Positions 9,564 to 18,205 of a DNA stretch of 64,000 nt are shown one piece after another. The notes below the pieces were generated by a model. The model was not told the origin of the DNA. It worked only from the letters and a program-made list of their open reading frames with translations, and did no database searches. The position numbers and the translations under genes are program-made. How positions within the stretch are numbered: the stretch's first letter is position 1; each line of letters opens with the position of its first letter. The stretch is from Arthrobacter sp. D5-1 (lineage in GTDB: Bacteria > Actinomycetota > Actinomycetes > Actinomycetales > Micrococcaceae), in contig NZ_CP014571.1 in the NCBI RefSeq assembly GCF_017357425.1, forward strand, positions 4,464,001 to 4,528,000, in the 5' to 3' direction.

Positions 9564-10634
9564 CTAGGGCAGCCCCAGGAGCTCCCCAAGATCATAATCC
9601 GCCGGCTCTTCCAACTGGGAGTAAGTGCAGCTCTCCGGCGTTCGGTCCGGCCGCCACCGCCTGAACTGCGTGGTGTGCCGGAACCGCTCGCCCTCCATGT
9701 AGTCGTAGGCCACCTCGATGACCAGCTCGGGACGCAGGGGTACAAACGAGAAATCCTTGCCCGCGCTCCACCGGCTTTGGGCACCTGGCATCCTGGAACC
9801 GCCGGCTCCGTCGCCCTGGCTGGCCCACTCACCCCAGGGATGCTCGCCCAGTTCAACCTGATACGGCTCGAGCTCAGCTACCAGGCTTTCCCTGCGGGCC
9901 ATGGGGAAGGAGGCCACCACCCCCACATGCTGGAGCCGGCCGGCGTCGTTATAAAGACCCAACAGCATGGACCCCACAACTTTCGCGGTCTTGTGCCAGC
10001 GGAAGCCGGCCACCACGCAGTCCGCAGTGCGCTCGTGCTTGGTCTTGAACATCACGCGCTTGTTGGGCAAATACGTCCCATCCAGGGGCTTGGACAGCAC
10101 ACCGTCCAGGCCTGCGCCTTCCAACTGCACGAACCATTCCTTTGCACGCTCAAGGTCCGTGACTGCAGGGGTGACGTAAACGGGCGGCTCCGCCTTGGCG
10201 AGCGCATGTTCCAGGATGGCCCGACGCTCCGAAAAGGGAGTGCCCATCAGGTCGTCATCGCCGAGGGCAAGGATATCGAACGCGATCATGGACGCCGGAG
10301 TCTTCTCGGCGAGCATCCGGACCCGGCTGTCCGCGGGGTGGATCCGCTGCTGCAGCACCTCGAACTCCAGCCGGTTGCCCTCGATCAGGACAATCTCGCC
10401 GTCGATCACGCATTTGTCCGGAAGGTTCTTCCGCAGCGCCTCCACCAGTTCGGGAAAGTAGCGGGTCATGGGTTTCTCGTTGCGACTGCCCAGAATGATC
10501 TCATCGCCGTCCTTGAAGACTATGGTCCGGAAGCCGTCCCACTTGGGCTCGTAGTGCCCAACATCGGGGATGGCCGGAACGGATTTGGCGAGCATGGGCG
10601 AGACGGGTGGCATCACAGGCAGGTCCATAGACAA
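9564..10634 (-). CDS. ATP-dependent DNA ligase (LigC type)
   Basis: About 356 residues. The adenylation domain has the lysine motif EPKWDGFR (K31), then SRNEK, IDGEIV and DGVLSKPLDG; an OB-fold domain follows with FKTKHERTADCVV. Length and lack of polymerase or nuclease domains fit the stand-alone LigC ligases of actinobacteria used in repair, distinct from NAD-dependent LigA. The start is TTG 10634 with AGG six bases upstream, or ATG 10628. No ku gene is adjacent, so a direct end-joining role cannot be claimed. Confidence 0.88.
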   Translation of the reverse strand: MSMDLPVMPPVSPMLAKSVPAIPDVGHYEPKWDGFRTIVFKDGDEIILGSRNEKPMTRYFPELVEALRKNLPDKCVIDGEIVLIEGNRLEFEVLQQRIHPADSRVRMLAEKTPASMIAFDILALGDDDLMGTPFSERRAILEHALAKAEPPVYVTPAVTDLERAKEWFVQLEGAGLDGVLSKPLDGTYLPNKRVMFKTKHERTADCVVAGFRWHKTAKVVGSMLLGLYNDAGRLQHVGVVASFPMARRESLVAELEPYQVELGEHPWGEWASQGDGAGGSRMPGAQSRWSAGKDFSFVPLRPELVIEVAYDYMEGERFRHTTQFRRWRPDRTPESCTYSQLEEPADYDLGELLGLP

Positions 10635-10775
10635 TGTCTACCTGCCGGTGCACGCGGAAGCTAGTCCCAGGCGATGGATATCTTGGCCGTGGTGGCTGCC
10701 GCACCGGGAGCTCCCAGCGCCGGCCCCGAAGCCTAAGCGCCAGGACCCTCTCATCCGGGGAGGCCTACCGTCCGT

Positions 10776-10781
10776 TATATT
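10776..10781 (+). promoter_or_regulatory. Possible -10 element for the riboswitch transcript
   Basis: TATATT lies in a short AT-rich island (10775-10796) about 70 bp before the riboswitch. No convincing -35 is visible. The rest of 10635-10849 holds nothing else recognised. Confidence 0.3.
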
Positions 10782-10849
10782 AATGTGACTTTACTTTCCG
10801 GCTCATGTACCGTCGTAGGGCGACCCGTATCTCCGCTGGGCCGCTTCCG

Positions 10850-11012
10850 GAATGACGCCGAGCTCTGCCGCATTCCGGAATCCGCCAGACCCGCGGCAGA
10901 GGCGGGGGACCCAAAAGTTCCCGGACTTTCCCAAGTCCTTGGGGTGAAGCCGCTACGGCGGCCGGACGGCCTCGTCCGAACCCGACAGCTAACCTCGAAG
11001 GCGTTGAGAGGC
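10850..11012 (+). ncRNA. c-di-AMP riboswitch (ydaO-yuaA)
   Basis: The leader holds the conserved blocks of the actinobacterial ydaO-yuaA motif in order: GACGCCGAGCTC (10854), GGCGGGGGACCC (10901), CTTGGGGTGAAGCCGC (10938) and GAACCCGACAGCTAACCTCG (10978). The closing stem is formed by ACGCC (10855-10859) and GGCGT (11000-11004). The ribosome binding site GAGAGG (11006-11011) lies directly after that stem, eight bases before the ATG at 11020. c-di-AMP normally switches such genes off. In actinobacteria these switches usually precede cell-wall hydrolases. Confidence 0.87.
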
Positions 11013-11019
11013 AACCACC

Positions 11020-12309
11020 ATGTCCCCAACCATGGATCAGCCGCGCCGCGCCGAGACTGAACGCGGGCGCACCAAGCCAACCGGACGCCGTCGGGCCCAC
11101 CCCAGCGGATCCCCCCTCAGCGCGCAGCCAGACACTGTGGCCGCACCCGGAACGACAAGCACGACGCCGGAGGCCGCCACCGCGGCTATCCCAGCCGTCG
11201 CAACACCCACCACGCGTGCAGCCGCGCGCGCGGCCGAGCGGGAGCGTGCGGCACGGGCCGTGATCGCGCCTGAAGCACCGGCCTCGCAGCCGGCACCGGA
11301 AACGGCCGCACAGGAGGAACCCGCAACTGCGGCGATTCCCGTCGTGGAGGCAGCACAGGCTGCAGCTCCGGCCTCCACTACGCCAGGGCCTCCTACCGCG
11401 GCCATTCCCATCGTGCAGCAGGCCGCCCCGAACCACGGTTCTCAGGAACCCGACACCCCGGAGCCCGTAACTGCCGCCATTCCGGTGGTGGCCGAGTCCG
11501 CCCGCACTGAGCCACCGCGGGGCAAGTCCCCTGCCCAGGTCGCGGCGGCCGCAACGGCCTCGGCAGCACTGGCGAGCCGCAAGGACCTACGCAAACCGGC
11601 AGCTGCGCCCACGGCCGCCAAGTCGGGTTTTGGCGGCTCTTCGCCGGGCCGGGAACCCCATACGGTCCTGCGGAAAGCTGCATCCGTCAAACACATGAGC
11701 CAGCGCATGGCCGTGGTGGCCGGCGCCCTCGGGCTGGTCCTGACAGCCGGTACCCTGGGGCAGGCCCTCGAGCTGCCATTCTTCGGCCAGGAGACCCCCT
11801 CCCAGGAAGCCAGCGGCGCCGACCGGAATTCAGGCTCCGCGGCTCCCGCGCCCAGCGCCTCCTATTCAAGGGCATCATCGCCCTCCGCGTCAGCTGCTGC
11901 GACGTCGGCAGGCGGCCAACCGGCCACGGTTCCGGAGGCACCCGCACCAGGGGCGCCGTCGTCGGTTCCCACCCCGAAAGTTTCCTTGGCCGACCCCGTA
12001 TGGGTCCCGTCCGCAGTGCCGTCAACCATCGCCGCGGACCCGGCCACCGCCAGCCCGATCCCAACCCAGCCGGCGCCGGCACCCAGCGAGGTGCCGTCGG
12101 ACACGATCACCACGCCACCCACGACGCCGACGCCCACAACCACACCGACGGTCACACCCACGCCGGCTCCTACCCCCACGCCGACGGGGACTCCCACGCA
12201 GACCACCAAACCCAAGCCCTCGGGCAAGCCCAGTGCGGCCACCGCGCCGCAGCCCTCCGGGACGGCACTTGAAGAAATCCTTGACGCGGCAAAGGACACC
12301 CTCAAATGA
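11020..12309 (+). CDS. Riboswitch-controlled Ala/Pro/Thr-rich single-pass membrane protein with TAAIP repeats
   Basis: 429 residues. The basic N-terminus (MDQPRRAETERGRTKP) leads into a disordered cytoplasmic part with four copies of TAAIP[AVI]V at about residues 54, 103, 126 and 151. One transmembrane helix lies at about 229-250. Beyond it is a Ser/Ala/Pro/Thr-rich extracellular stalk, including a Pro-Thr tract near 365-400, ending EEILDAAKDTLK. No catalytic or peptidoglycan-binding domain is visible. The start is fixed by the ribosome binding site at the riboswitch's 3' edge. c-di-AMP control suggests a cell-envelope or osmotic role; this is inference. Confidence 0.75.
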   Translation: MSPTMDQPRRAETERGRTKPTGRRRAHPSGSPLSAQPDTVAAPGTTSTTPEAATAAIPAVATPTTRAAARAAERERAARAVIAPEAPASQPAPETAAQEEPATAAIPVVEAAQAAAPASTTPGPPTAAIPIVQQAAPNHGSQEPDTPEPVTAAIPVVAESARTEPPRGKSPAQVAAAATASAALASRKDLRKPAAAPTAAKSGFGGSSPGREPHTVLRKAASVKHMSQRMAVVAGALGLVLTAGTLGQALELPFFGQETPSQEASGADRNSGSAAPAPSASYSRASSPSASAAATSAGGQPATVPEAPAPGAPSSVPTPKVSLADPVWVPSAVPSTIAADPATASPIPTQPAPAPSEVPSDTITTPPTTPTPTTTPTVTPTPAPTPTPTGTPTQTTKPKPSGKPSAATAPQPSGTALEEILDAAKDTLK

Positions 12310-12447
12310 GCACCCGCTTGCCACGCACCACCACGCATGTGGGATGGCACAGCCGGTACTGCAGCAGCAGCCGGACGGCCACGTTCCGGCGTCGATTGGG
12401 CCGCTGGAGCTGCCAGCGGCTGAGGCGGCCGTAAAGCAAGACCATGC

Positions 12448-12484
12448 CAATGAGCAGGCGCCCGCACCGGGCGCCTGCTCATTG
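12448..12484. terminator. Bidirectional hairpin between convergent genes
   Basis: A perfect 17-bp stem with a 3-nt CAC loop, centred on GCAGGCGCCCG/CGGGCGCCTGC. It ends the riboswitch-controlled gene on the plus strand and the PucR regulator on the minus strand. The 138 bp between 12310 and this hairpin hold nothing else recognised. Confidence 0.85.
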
Positions 12485-12496
12485 TTCTTGACAACC

Positions 12497-13711
12497 TCAG
12501 ATCCGCGGCCGGCCGGCCCAGCGGCGGGCTTTCAAGGCAGCGTGCAATTCGACGCGGATCGCTCCGCTCAACGGGTCAGCGCCGATGAGCTGCCGGATCC
12601 GGCCGAGCCTGTTGTAGATGCTGCTCCTGTGGAGATGGAGTTTGGCCGCGACGTCCTGCACTGAACCATCACTGTCATAGAGGAGTTCCAGGACGGGCAG
12701 GAGTTCGCCGTTCTTGTCCTGGTCCTCCAGCGTTCGGAAGTGCACGGAACCTGTGTCGTCCCAACCTCCGGGTGCCAGCAAGCGGTCGAAGAGCTGATAG
12801 ACGCCTACGGACCGGCTGTCCACGAGCTCGCCGAGGGGTTGATCGACGGCGGCAGCCTGCGCTGCAACCTTGGACTGCCGGTACGCTCCTGCGAGCTGCC
12901 GGATCACCTGGAACGGCTCGCTGATGCCCAGGATCACCCGGTCCACCGCCCTGCCGGAGCGCTTGGCGAGTTCCAGTTGATAGTGGACCAGCACCTGGGC
13001 GTGGTCCGCCCGACCACCGGACTCTCGAAACAGGACCACGGAATGCGTCTCCGTTCCGGCGCTGAACAACGCAGCGTTGACGCCGATGGTGGACTGCAGT
13101 GCAGCTGTTCGGTGCGTCAGGGTTGCGGCGAGGGGATCGACGTCGGACCTCGCGCCGTCCGCGTCCAGGATGGTCACCAGTTGCCATGGACCGCGGCCTT
13201 GGATCTCCTTCCACCCGGCCACGGCCGCCACGGCATTCGATTCGCCACTGCAGGCCGAGAGGAACTCCTGCTCACGCCTGCGCCGGAATTCCGACTCTGC
13301 AGTGTTGGAATCAAGGAGCAAACCCGCCAACAGGTCCAACTCATCACGCACGCCGGGCAACTCGGCGAGTATCGCCGTCGGACTTTGCTCTTCAACGTCC
13401 AGCTGGACCCACAAGTAGCCCACGCGGAAGCCGCGCACCAGGAGCGGCACGCAGACGCGGCCCAACATTCCGAGTTCCTCGTTGGCGGGAACGACGACGG
13501 GACGCACCGCCGTGGCGATGCCGTGGGACAGTTGCCACACGCTGACGTCGCTGGGGACACGCTTGCTGAGGAGGAAGTTCACGCGGACGCGGTCGGCGTG
13601 CGACTGGTTGGAGCTGTACGCGAGGAGGACGCCGTCGAGGTCTTCGAGGGACAGGCCGCGGCCCAGCTTCAACGCCACGCGTTCAACGATCTGTTCCACG
13701 TCCTGCTGCAT
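12497..13711 (-). CDS. PucR/CdaR-family transcriptional regulator, probably of ald
   Basis: About 404 residues from ATG 13711 (MQQDVEQIVERVALKLG); the frame is open further upstream but that extension is not protein-like. The C-terminal 60 residues form the PucR-type helix-turn-helix (VAAKLHLHRSSIYNRLGRI); the N-terminal region is a sensor-like domain. It is transcribed divergently from alanine dehydrogenase with two palindromes between them, so it most likely regulates ald in response to an amino-acid or nitrogen signal. The ribosome binding site is weak. Confidence 0.82.
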   Translation of the reverse strand: MQQDVEQIVERVALKLGRGLSLEDLDGVLLAYSSNQSHADRVRVNFLLSKRVPSDVSVWQLSHGIATAVRPVVVPANEELGMLGRVCVPLLVRGFRVGYLWVQLDVEEQSPTAILAELPGVRDELDLLAGLLLDSNTAESEFRRRREQEFLSACSGESNAVAAVAGWKEIQGRGPWQLVTILDADGARSDVDPLAATLTHRTAALQSTIGVNAALFSAGTETHSVVLFRESGGRADHAQVLVHYQLELAKRSGRAVDRVILGISEPFQVIRQLAGAYRQSKVAAQAAAVDQPLGELVDSRSVGVYQLFDRLLAPGGWDDTGSVHFRTLEDQDKNGELLPVLELLYDSDGSVQDVAAKLHLHRSSIYNRLGRIRQLIGADPLSGAIRVELHAALKARRWAGRPRI

Positions 13712-13753
13712 CAGGAAAGCGTACCAACAGCAGGCGACACCTGACGCTCCAGG

Positions 13754-13771
13754 GCTCGACAAATGTCGAGC
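13754..13771. promoter_or_regulatory. Perfect palindrome GCTCGACA-AA-TGTCGAGC
   Basis: An 8-2-8 inverted repeat in the divergent spacer, 43 bp from the regulator start and about 150 bp from ald. It is the best candidate operator for the PucR-type regulator. Confidence 0.55.
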
Positions 13772-13881
13772 TGCAGAGGTGAAGATCCTTGAGTTTCCGG
13801 GGCGCCTCCGCCTGTCCGCGGCAAAACCCATGTCGCCTGCCTCACAGCCGGATTTATTCTGGAATCACAGCCCGCAACACA

Positions 13882-13895
13882 TTTTCGGCCGAAAA
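13882..13895. promoter_or_regulatory. Palindrome TTTTCGGCCGAAAA before ald
   Basis: A 14-bp perfect palindrome 24 bp upstream of the ald start codon. It overlaps the likely 5' untranslated region, so it could be an operator or an mRNA hairpin. Confidence 0.4.
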
Positions 13896-13919
13896 GGCCG
13901 CTAACGATGGAGCCCACAG

Positions 13920-15038
13920 ATGATCATCGGCGTCCCCAAAGAAATCAAGAACAACGAGTTCCGCGTAGCCATCACGGCCGCAGGTGTCCACGAATTCCGC
14001 ACCCACGGACACACCGTTCTGGTTGAGCGTGGCGCAGGCCTCGGCTCGGGCATCACCGACGAGGAATACTCGATCGCCGGCGCCGAAATCGTCAACGAAG
14101 CTGACGACGTCTGGGGCCGTGCGGACATGGTCATGAAGGTCAAGGAGCCCATCGCGGCCGAGTACCACCGCTTCCGCAAGGGCCTCATCCTCTTCACCTA
14201 CCTGCACCTCGCCGCAGAACCGGAGCTCACCGCCGAGCTCATCAACTCCGGCGTCACGGCCATCGCTTACGAAACCGTGCAGGAAGGCCGCACCCTTCCG
14301 CTGCTCGCTCCGATGTCCGAGGTAGCAGGCCGCCTGTCCGTCGTGGTGGGCGCTTCCTCGCTGATGGCTCCCGCCGGTGGCAAGGGCGTCCTCCTGGGCG
14401 GCGTACCGGGTGTCCGCCCGGCCAAGGTTGTTGTCCTCGGCGCCGGCGTTGCAGGAACCAACGCCGCTGCCATGGCGCTGGGCCTTGGTGCTGATGTCAC
14501 CATCATGGACATCAACATCAACCGGCTGCGTGAACTCGACGCCCTCTACCAGGGCCGCCTGAAGACCGTTGCCTCCAACGCCTACGAGATCGAGAAGTCA
14601 GTCATCGATGCAGATCTCGTCATCGGTTCCGTCCTGATCCCGGGCGCCAAGGCTCCCAAGCTGGTCACCAACGAGCTCGTTGCCCGCATGAAGCCGGGCT
14701 CGGTCCTGGTGGACATCGCTGTTGACCAGGGCGGCTGCTTCGAGGACACGCACCCCACCACCCACCAGGAACCGACGTACAAGGTCCACAACTCGATCTT
14801 CTACTGCGTTGCCAACATGCCTGGCGCTGTTCCCAACACCTCCACGTACGCACTGACGAACGTCACCCTGCGCTACGCCGTGGCACTGGCCAACCTGGGC
14901 GTCAAGGCTGCCTTCGACCGCGACCCCGCGCTGGCTGCCGGCCTCAATATCGCCGCCGGCCACGTGGCACACCACTCCGTTTCCGAGGCGCACAACCTGC
15001 CCCTCGTCAACGACTGGCACACCCTGGTCTCCGCGTAG
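13920..15038 (+). CDS. ald: Alanine dehydrogenase
   Basis: 372 residues, standard length. It interconverts L-alanine with pyruvate and ammonia using NAD. The catalytic and binding residues seen in characterised enzymes are present: R15, K75 (VMKVKEP) and H96 (YLHLAAE). The NAD motif [10 protein letters not shown] is near 180. A GGAG ribosome binding site precedes the ATG. It is divergent from the PucR regulator and ended by a strong terminator. Confidence 0.97.
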   Translation: MIIGVPKEIKNNEFRVAITAAGVHEFRTHGHTVLVERGAGLGSGITDEEYSIAGAEIVNEADDVWGRADMVMKVKEPIAAEYHRFRKGLILFTYLHLAAEPELTAELINSGVTAIAYETVQEGRTLPLLAPMSEVAGRLSVVVGASSLMAPAGGKGVLLGGVPGVRPAKVVVLGAGVAGTNAAAMALGLGADVTIMDININRLRELDALYQGRLKTVASNAYEIEKSVIDADLVIGSVLIPGAKAPKLVTNELVARMKPGSVLVDIAVDQGGCFEDTHPTTHQEPTYKVHNSIFYCVANMPGAVPNTSTYALTNVTLRYAVALANLGVKAAFDRDPALAAGLNIAAGHVAHHSVSEAHNLPLVNDWHTLVSA

Positions 15039-15057
15039 TTCCAAGGCCTGACAAACA

Positions 15058-15102
15058 CGACGGCGGGGTGCGGCTTCCACACGAAGCCGCACCCCGCCGT
15101 CG
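15058..15102 (+). terminator. Terminator of ald
   Basis: A perfect 20-bp GC-rich stem around a CACAC loop, followed by CGGTTT, 20 bp after the ald stop. Confidence 0.9.
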
Positions 15103-15235
15103 CGGTTTAACCCGCACCGTTATCCACCCCGGTAGTTCTCCCCATGGCAGCCCTGTTCCGCAGTAGTTATGCTCGGGAGACGCCTGGTGCCACGACTGGT
15201 CCGCAGGTTTTTACCAATGTCGCTACGTTCAGGGG

Positions 15236-16453
15236 ATGCGTGATGGGGCTGAGTACATAATGGGGCAGGGACTGGTAGGCGCCGACGTCGGTGATCTCCG
15301 CCGACTCTCGGCAGTGATGGACTCCGAAGCTGAGAAGATCACCACACTTCAACAGCAGCTCAATGTGCTCATCCAGAATGGCCACTATTGGCGGGGAAAC
15401 GATGCCGAGCAATTCCGCAGCAACTGGCACAGCCAGCTGTACGGACGGCTCGGTGCGGCAGCGGTTTGCCTCAAGGACAACGCCCGCGCCCTGAAACTCA
15501 ATGCCGACCAGCAGGAGCAAGCCTCGCTGGGCGGGGCGGGACGGGGGCTTGGCGACGGAAAGGGCAGAAGCCCCTCAGGGCCGCTGGGATTCACTTTTGA
15601 TCCCACCACCTTCGGTCCGGTCACTGTGGAAGGCAATGGCGGATTCGACAGTCAGGCATCGGGCGAAACGCACGGATCCATGGGGCCGGGCGGAATCGCG
15701 ATTGGTGGCTCCGGTGACGCGTCCACTGGCGGTGAGATGACGTGGACAGCGGAATCCGGATACGGGCCGGTGGACACCACTGTCACCAACGAAACATTCA
15801 TCGGAGCGCGCGCCAACGGCGAGTTCGATGCAAGCGTGCCCTCCGGGCTGCGACTCCCCCATGCCAGCGCCACCGGCGAAGCTTTTGCAGGGGCCGAGAA
15901 CACCACCACCGTGCGGTCCGACTTCTTCGATGGCTGGGTCACCAACACCTCTACCACGCGAATGATGACCGGAGTAGAGGCCAGCGCACACGCCGAAGCG
16001 ACCAGCCCATTCCTGTTTTCTGCGGGCGGTGAGGGTTTTGCCGGTCAGAAGGTCACGATGGATAACAAGACCGACTTCGCCGGAGGGCTGTTCTCCCTGG
16101 GGCAGGGCGGAGAACTGCGCGCCGGTGCCTGGGCAAGCGCCGGCGAAGGCGAGCTGAGCGTCAAGGGCAGCGAGACAACCGGTACAGCCTTCAGCGCAGG
16201 TGCCGGAGCGGAACTGACCGGGAGCCGGTACGTCGAAGTTTTGGGCCAGACGCTGACCCTCAACGCGACAGTTGCCGCCGGAGCCGGGGAGGGTCACTTC
16301 TTTACGGCTTCCATGGACGAAGACGGACTGACCCTCGGCGCGGGTGCCAAGATCACTGCGGAGCTGGGACTGGGAGCAGGTGGCCAGATCACCATCAGCC
16401 CGTCCGGGTTCGTTGATTCAGTGACCGGGTTCGTCGACTTCCTCAGCAAATAG
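15236..16453 (+). CDS. WXG100-like N-terminal domain with glycine-rich C-terminal region
   Basis: 405 residues. The first 100 form a helical WXG100/ESX-like hairpin with the turn motif YWRGNDAEQFRSNW near residue 52, where W-x-G is intact. The remaining 300 residues are rich in Gly, Ala, Ser and Thr, with repeated short beta-type stretches such as GEAFAGAENTTTV, GEGFAGQKVTM and SAGAGAELTG, and no cysteine-rich or catalytic motif. This layout fits a type VII secretion substrate with a surface or effector C-terminus. The start could also be ATG 15260. No T7SS machinery gene is in the window. Confidence 0.68.
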   Translation: MRDGAEYIMGQGLVGADVGDLRRLSAVMDSEAEKITTLQQQLNVLIQNGHYWRGNDAEQFRSNWHSQLYGRLGAAAVCLKDNARALKLNADQQEQASLGGAGRGLGDGKGRSPSGPLGFTFDPTTFGPVTVEGNGGFDSQASGETHGSMGPGGIAIGGSGDASTGGEMTWTAESGYGPVDTTVTNETFIGARANGEFDASVPSGLRLPHASATGEAFAGAENTTTVRSDFFDGWVTNTSTTRMMTGVEASAHAEATSPFLFSAGGEGFAGQKVTMDNKTDFAGGLFSLGQGGELRAGAWASAGEGELSVKGSETTGTAFSAGAGAELTGSRYVEVLGQTLTLNATVAAGAGEGHFFTASMDEDGLTLGAGAKITAELGLGAGGQITISPSGFVDSVTGFVDFLSK

Positions 16454-16487
16454 CTTCCTGCACTGACAGCGCTCCGAAAGGGCTCCC

Positions 16488-16970
16488 ATGACATCGCACC
16501 AGGTTTTCCCATCCGCCGAGTTCCCCGCCTACCCCTCCATCAAACTCAACGCGCCCGCGGGATGGTCCCAGCAAGTTGTCCCCGATGCGGTGGGCGCCCT
16601 GATGGCACCCGCTGCGGAAGGACGCTACACGGCGAATGTGGTGATTTCCGTGTCGCGCCGCTTGCCCGGCTATCAGCTCAGGGACATCGCCGCGTCCGTG
16701 GACTCGTTCCTGGACGCCTTGCCGGATGCAGTTCTGCTGGGCACGGAGCCGGTGGTGATCAATGGCCGGGATTGGCACGTACGCGAAGCACGCTACACGC
16801 ATCCGCAGGCCGGCTCGCTGGCCCAGTTCACCGCCGTCACGGTAGTTCACCACGAGACCGCAGCGGATATTGTCCAGCTGACGGGCAGTTGCCAGCCCAC
16901 TGAAGGCAACGACGACCTCAAGGCCATCTACTCGCTGGTTGCCAGCGCGGACGTTACGCCAGCGTCCTAG
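16488..16970 (+). CDS. LpqN/LpqT-like protein without signal peptide
   Basis: 160 residues. The pattern (FPSAEFPAYPSIKLNAPAGW near the start, then NVVISVSRRLPG and LLGTEPVVINGRDW) resembles the mycobacterial LpqN/LpqT or PsbP-like fold, but there is no lipobox. It follows the WXG100-like gene by 34 bp with an AAAGGG ribosome binding site and is probably its operon partner, perhaps a chaperone or immunity-type factor; that role is inference. Its 3' end overlaps the convergent oxidoreductase by 17 bp. Confidence 0.65.
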   Translation: MTSHQVFPSAEFPAYPSIKLNAPAGWSQQVVPDAVGALMAPAAEGRYTANVVISVSRRLPGYQLRDIAASVDSFLDALPDAVLLGTEPVVINGRDWHVREARYTHPQAGSLAQFTAVTVVHHETAADIVQLTGSCQPTEGNDDLKAIYSLVASADVTPAS

Positions 16971-18000
16971 CCTGCTCAATCAGCTTCAGCACCGCAACGG
17001 AGCCGTCCGGATCAACAGGCAAGGGAAGCGCCGAGGCTGTGCCGCCGTCGTCGAGCTTTTCCGCCAGAATCCGGTAGAACTCGGGGTAGGCGCCACGCTC
17101 TGTGGGGACTTGGATGCGCTGCCCGTTCAGTTCCAGCGTGCCATGGTTTTCTGCGGGTTCGACGCCGTACCGCGCGTCCGTAGGGAGCCCGCCTCCCAGC
17201 ACGTAGGGCTCCTGGGGGTCGGTGCCGAACTTCACGAAGCCACCCTCGGTGCCGAGGACGCGGAAGCGCGGGCCGTGCAGGTGGCTGGTCAGGTTGATGG
17301 TGACATGGCTGACCACGCCGGACTGGTGCCGGAGTGCCAGGAAGACATCGTCATCGACGCTTTCCTGGGGACGGCGCGCCTGGATTTCCGCGTAGGTGAC
17401 GGTGGCTGGACCAAAGAACTGCAGGCACAGGTCAAGAACGTGGGTGCCGAGGTCGAACAGGACACCGCCGCCGTCTTCCGCAGTAGCACTGGCCTTCCAG
17501 GCTTTGGCAATCTCCGGCGCCCAACGCTCCATTCCCACCTCGAACCTGGTCACTGTCCCCAGCGTTCCGGCGTCGAGCAATTTCCTGACGGTGAGCGAGT
17601 CGCCGTCCCAGCGCCGGTTTTGGTACACGGTGAGGACACGGCCCAATTTCGCCGCCAGTCGGATCAGTTCCTCGCCCTCGGCGCTGCGGACCGTGAACGG
17701 TTTGTCCACGACGACGTCGAGCCCGGCTTCCAGCGCGGCTTTCGCGAGCGGGAAATGGGTTGCGGGCGGTGTGCCCAGGACGATGAGGTCCAGCTGGTCA
17801 GCCAGCGCCAGGATGTCCTCCGGCGTGCTGACAATGGTGGCCTGCGGGTAGCGGTCCTTGGCCTTGGCTTGGCGCGACTCGTCCGAGGTGGAGATGACGG
17901 CAAGCTCATATGCAGGGTTGCTGGCAATGAAGGGCGCGTGGAAGACGCTGCCCGACAGGCCAAAACCTGCCACGGCGGTACGGATCGGCTGGGAAGTCAT
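16954..18000 (-). CDS. Gfo/Idh/MocA-family oxidoreductase
   Basis: 348 residues. The N-terminal NAD(P)-binding motif is GFGLSGSVFHAPF and the family's substrate-lysine motif appears as VVDKPF around residue 95. A C-terminal alpha/beta domain follows. Such enzymes oxidise sugars, inositols or related compounds; the closest functional guess is a sugar dehydrogenase. It stands alone, so no pathway can be assigned. Confidence 0.9.
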   Translation of the reverse strand: MTSQPIRTAVAGFGLSGSVFHAPFIASNPAYELAVISTSDESRQAKAKDRYPQATIVSTPEDILALADQLDLIVLGTPPATHFPLAKAALEAGLDVVVDKPFTVRSAEGEELIRLAAKLGRVLTVYQNRRWDGDSLTVRKLLDAGTLGTVTRFEVGMERWAPEIAKAWKASATAEDGGGVLFDLGTHVLDLCLQFFGPATVTYAEIQARRPQESVDDDVFLALRHQSGVVSHVTINLTSHLHGPRFRVLGTEGGFVKFGTDPQEPYVLGGGLPTDARYGVEPAENHGTLELNGQRIQVPTERGAYPEFYRILAEKLDDGGTASALPLPVDPDGSVAVLKLIEQARTLA

Positions 18001-18115
18001 GACCCTAGGCTACCGACCCTCTCTCACATAACAGCCCTTTCACGCCAACCCTCTATCACCGGGTGAGAGAGAGTCCGACCCAAGCACGCGGGACGTGAGA
18101 GAGCGTGGGGACGGC

Positions 18116-18170
18116 GAAGGCCGGGAACCTCCCCGACCCGATGAACAGGTTGGGGATGTTCCCGGCCTTC
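18116..18170 (-). terminator. Terminator of the peptide ABC operon
   Basis: GAAGGCCGGGAAC (18116-18128) pairs with GTTCCCGGCCTTC (18158-18170); an inner CCCCGACC/GGTTGGGG extends the stem. It lies 35 bp past the binding-protein stop. The upstream spacer (18001-18115) has three copies of GTGAGAGA, two on plus and one on minus. Confidence 0.85.
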
Positions 18171-18205
18171 TGGAAACTACATCTTGGACAACTACAGCGG
18201 GGAGG

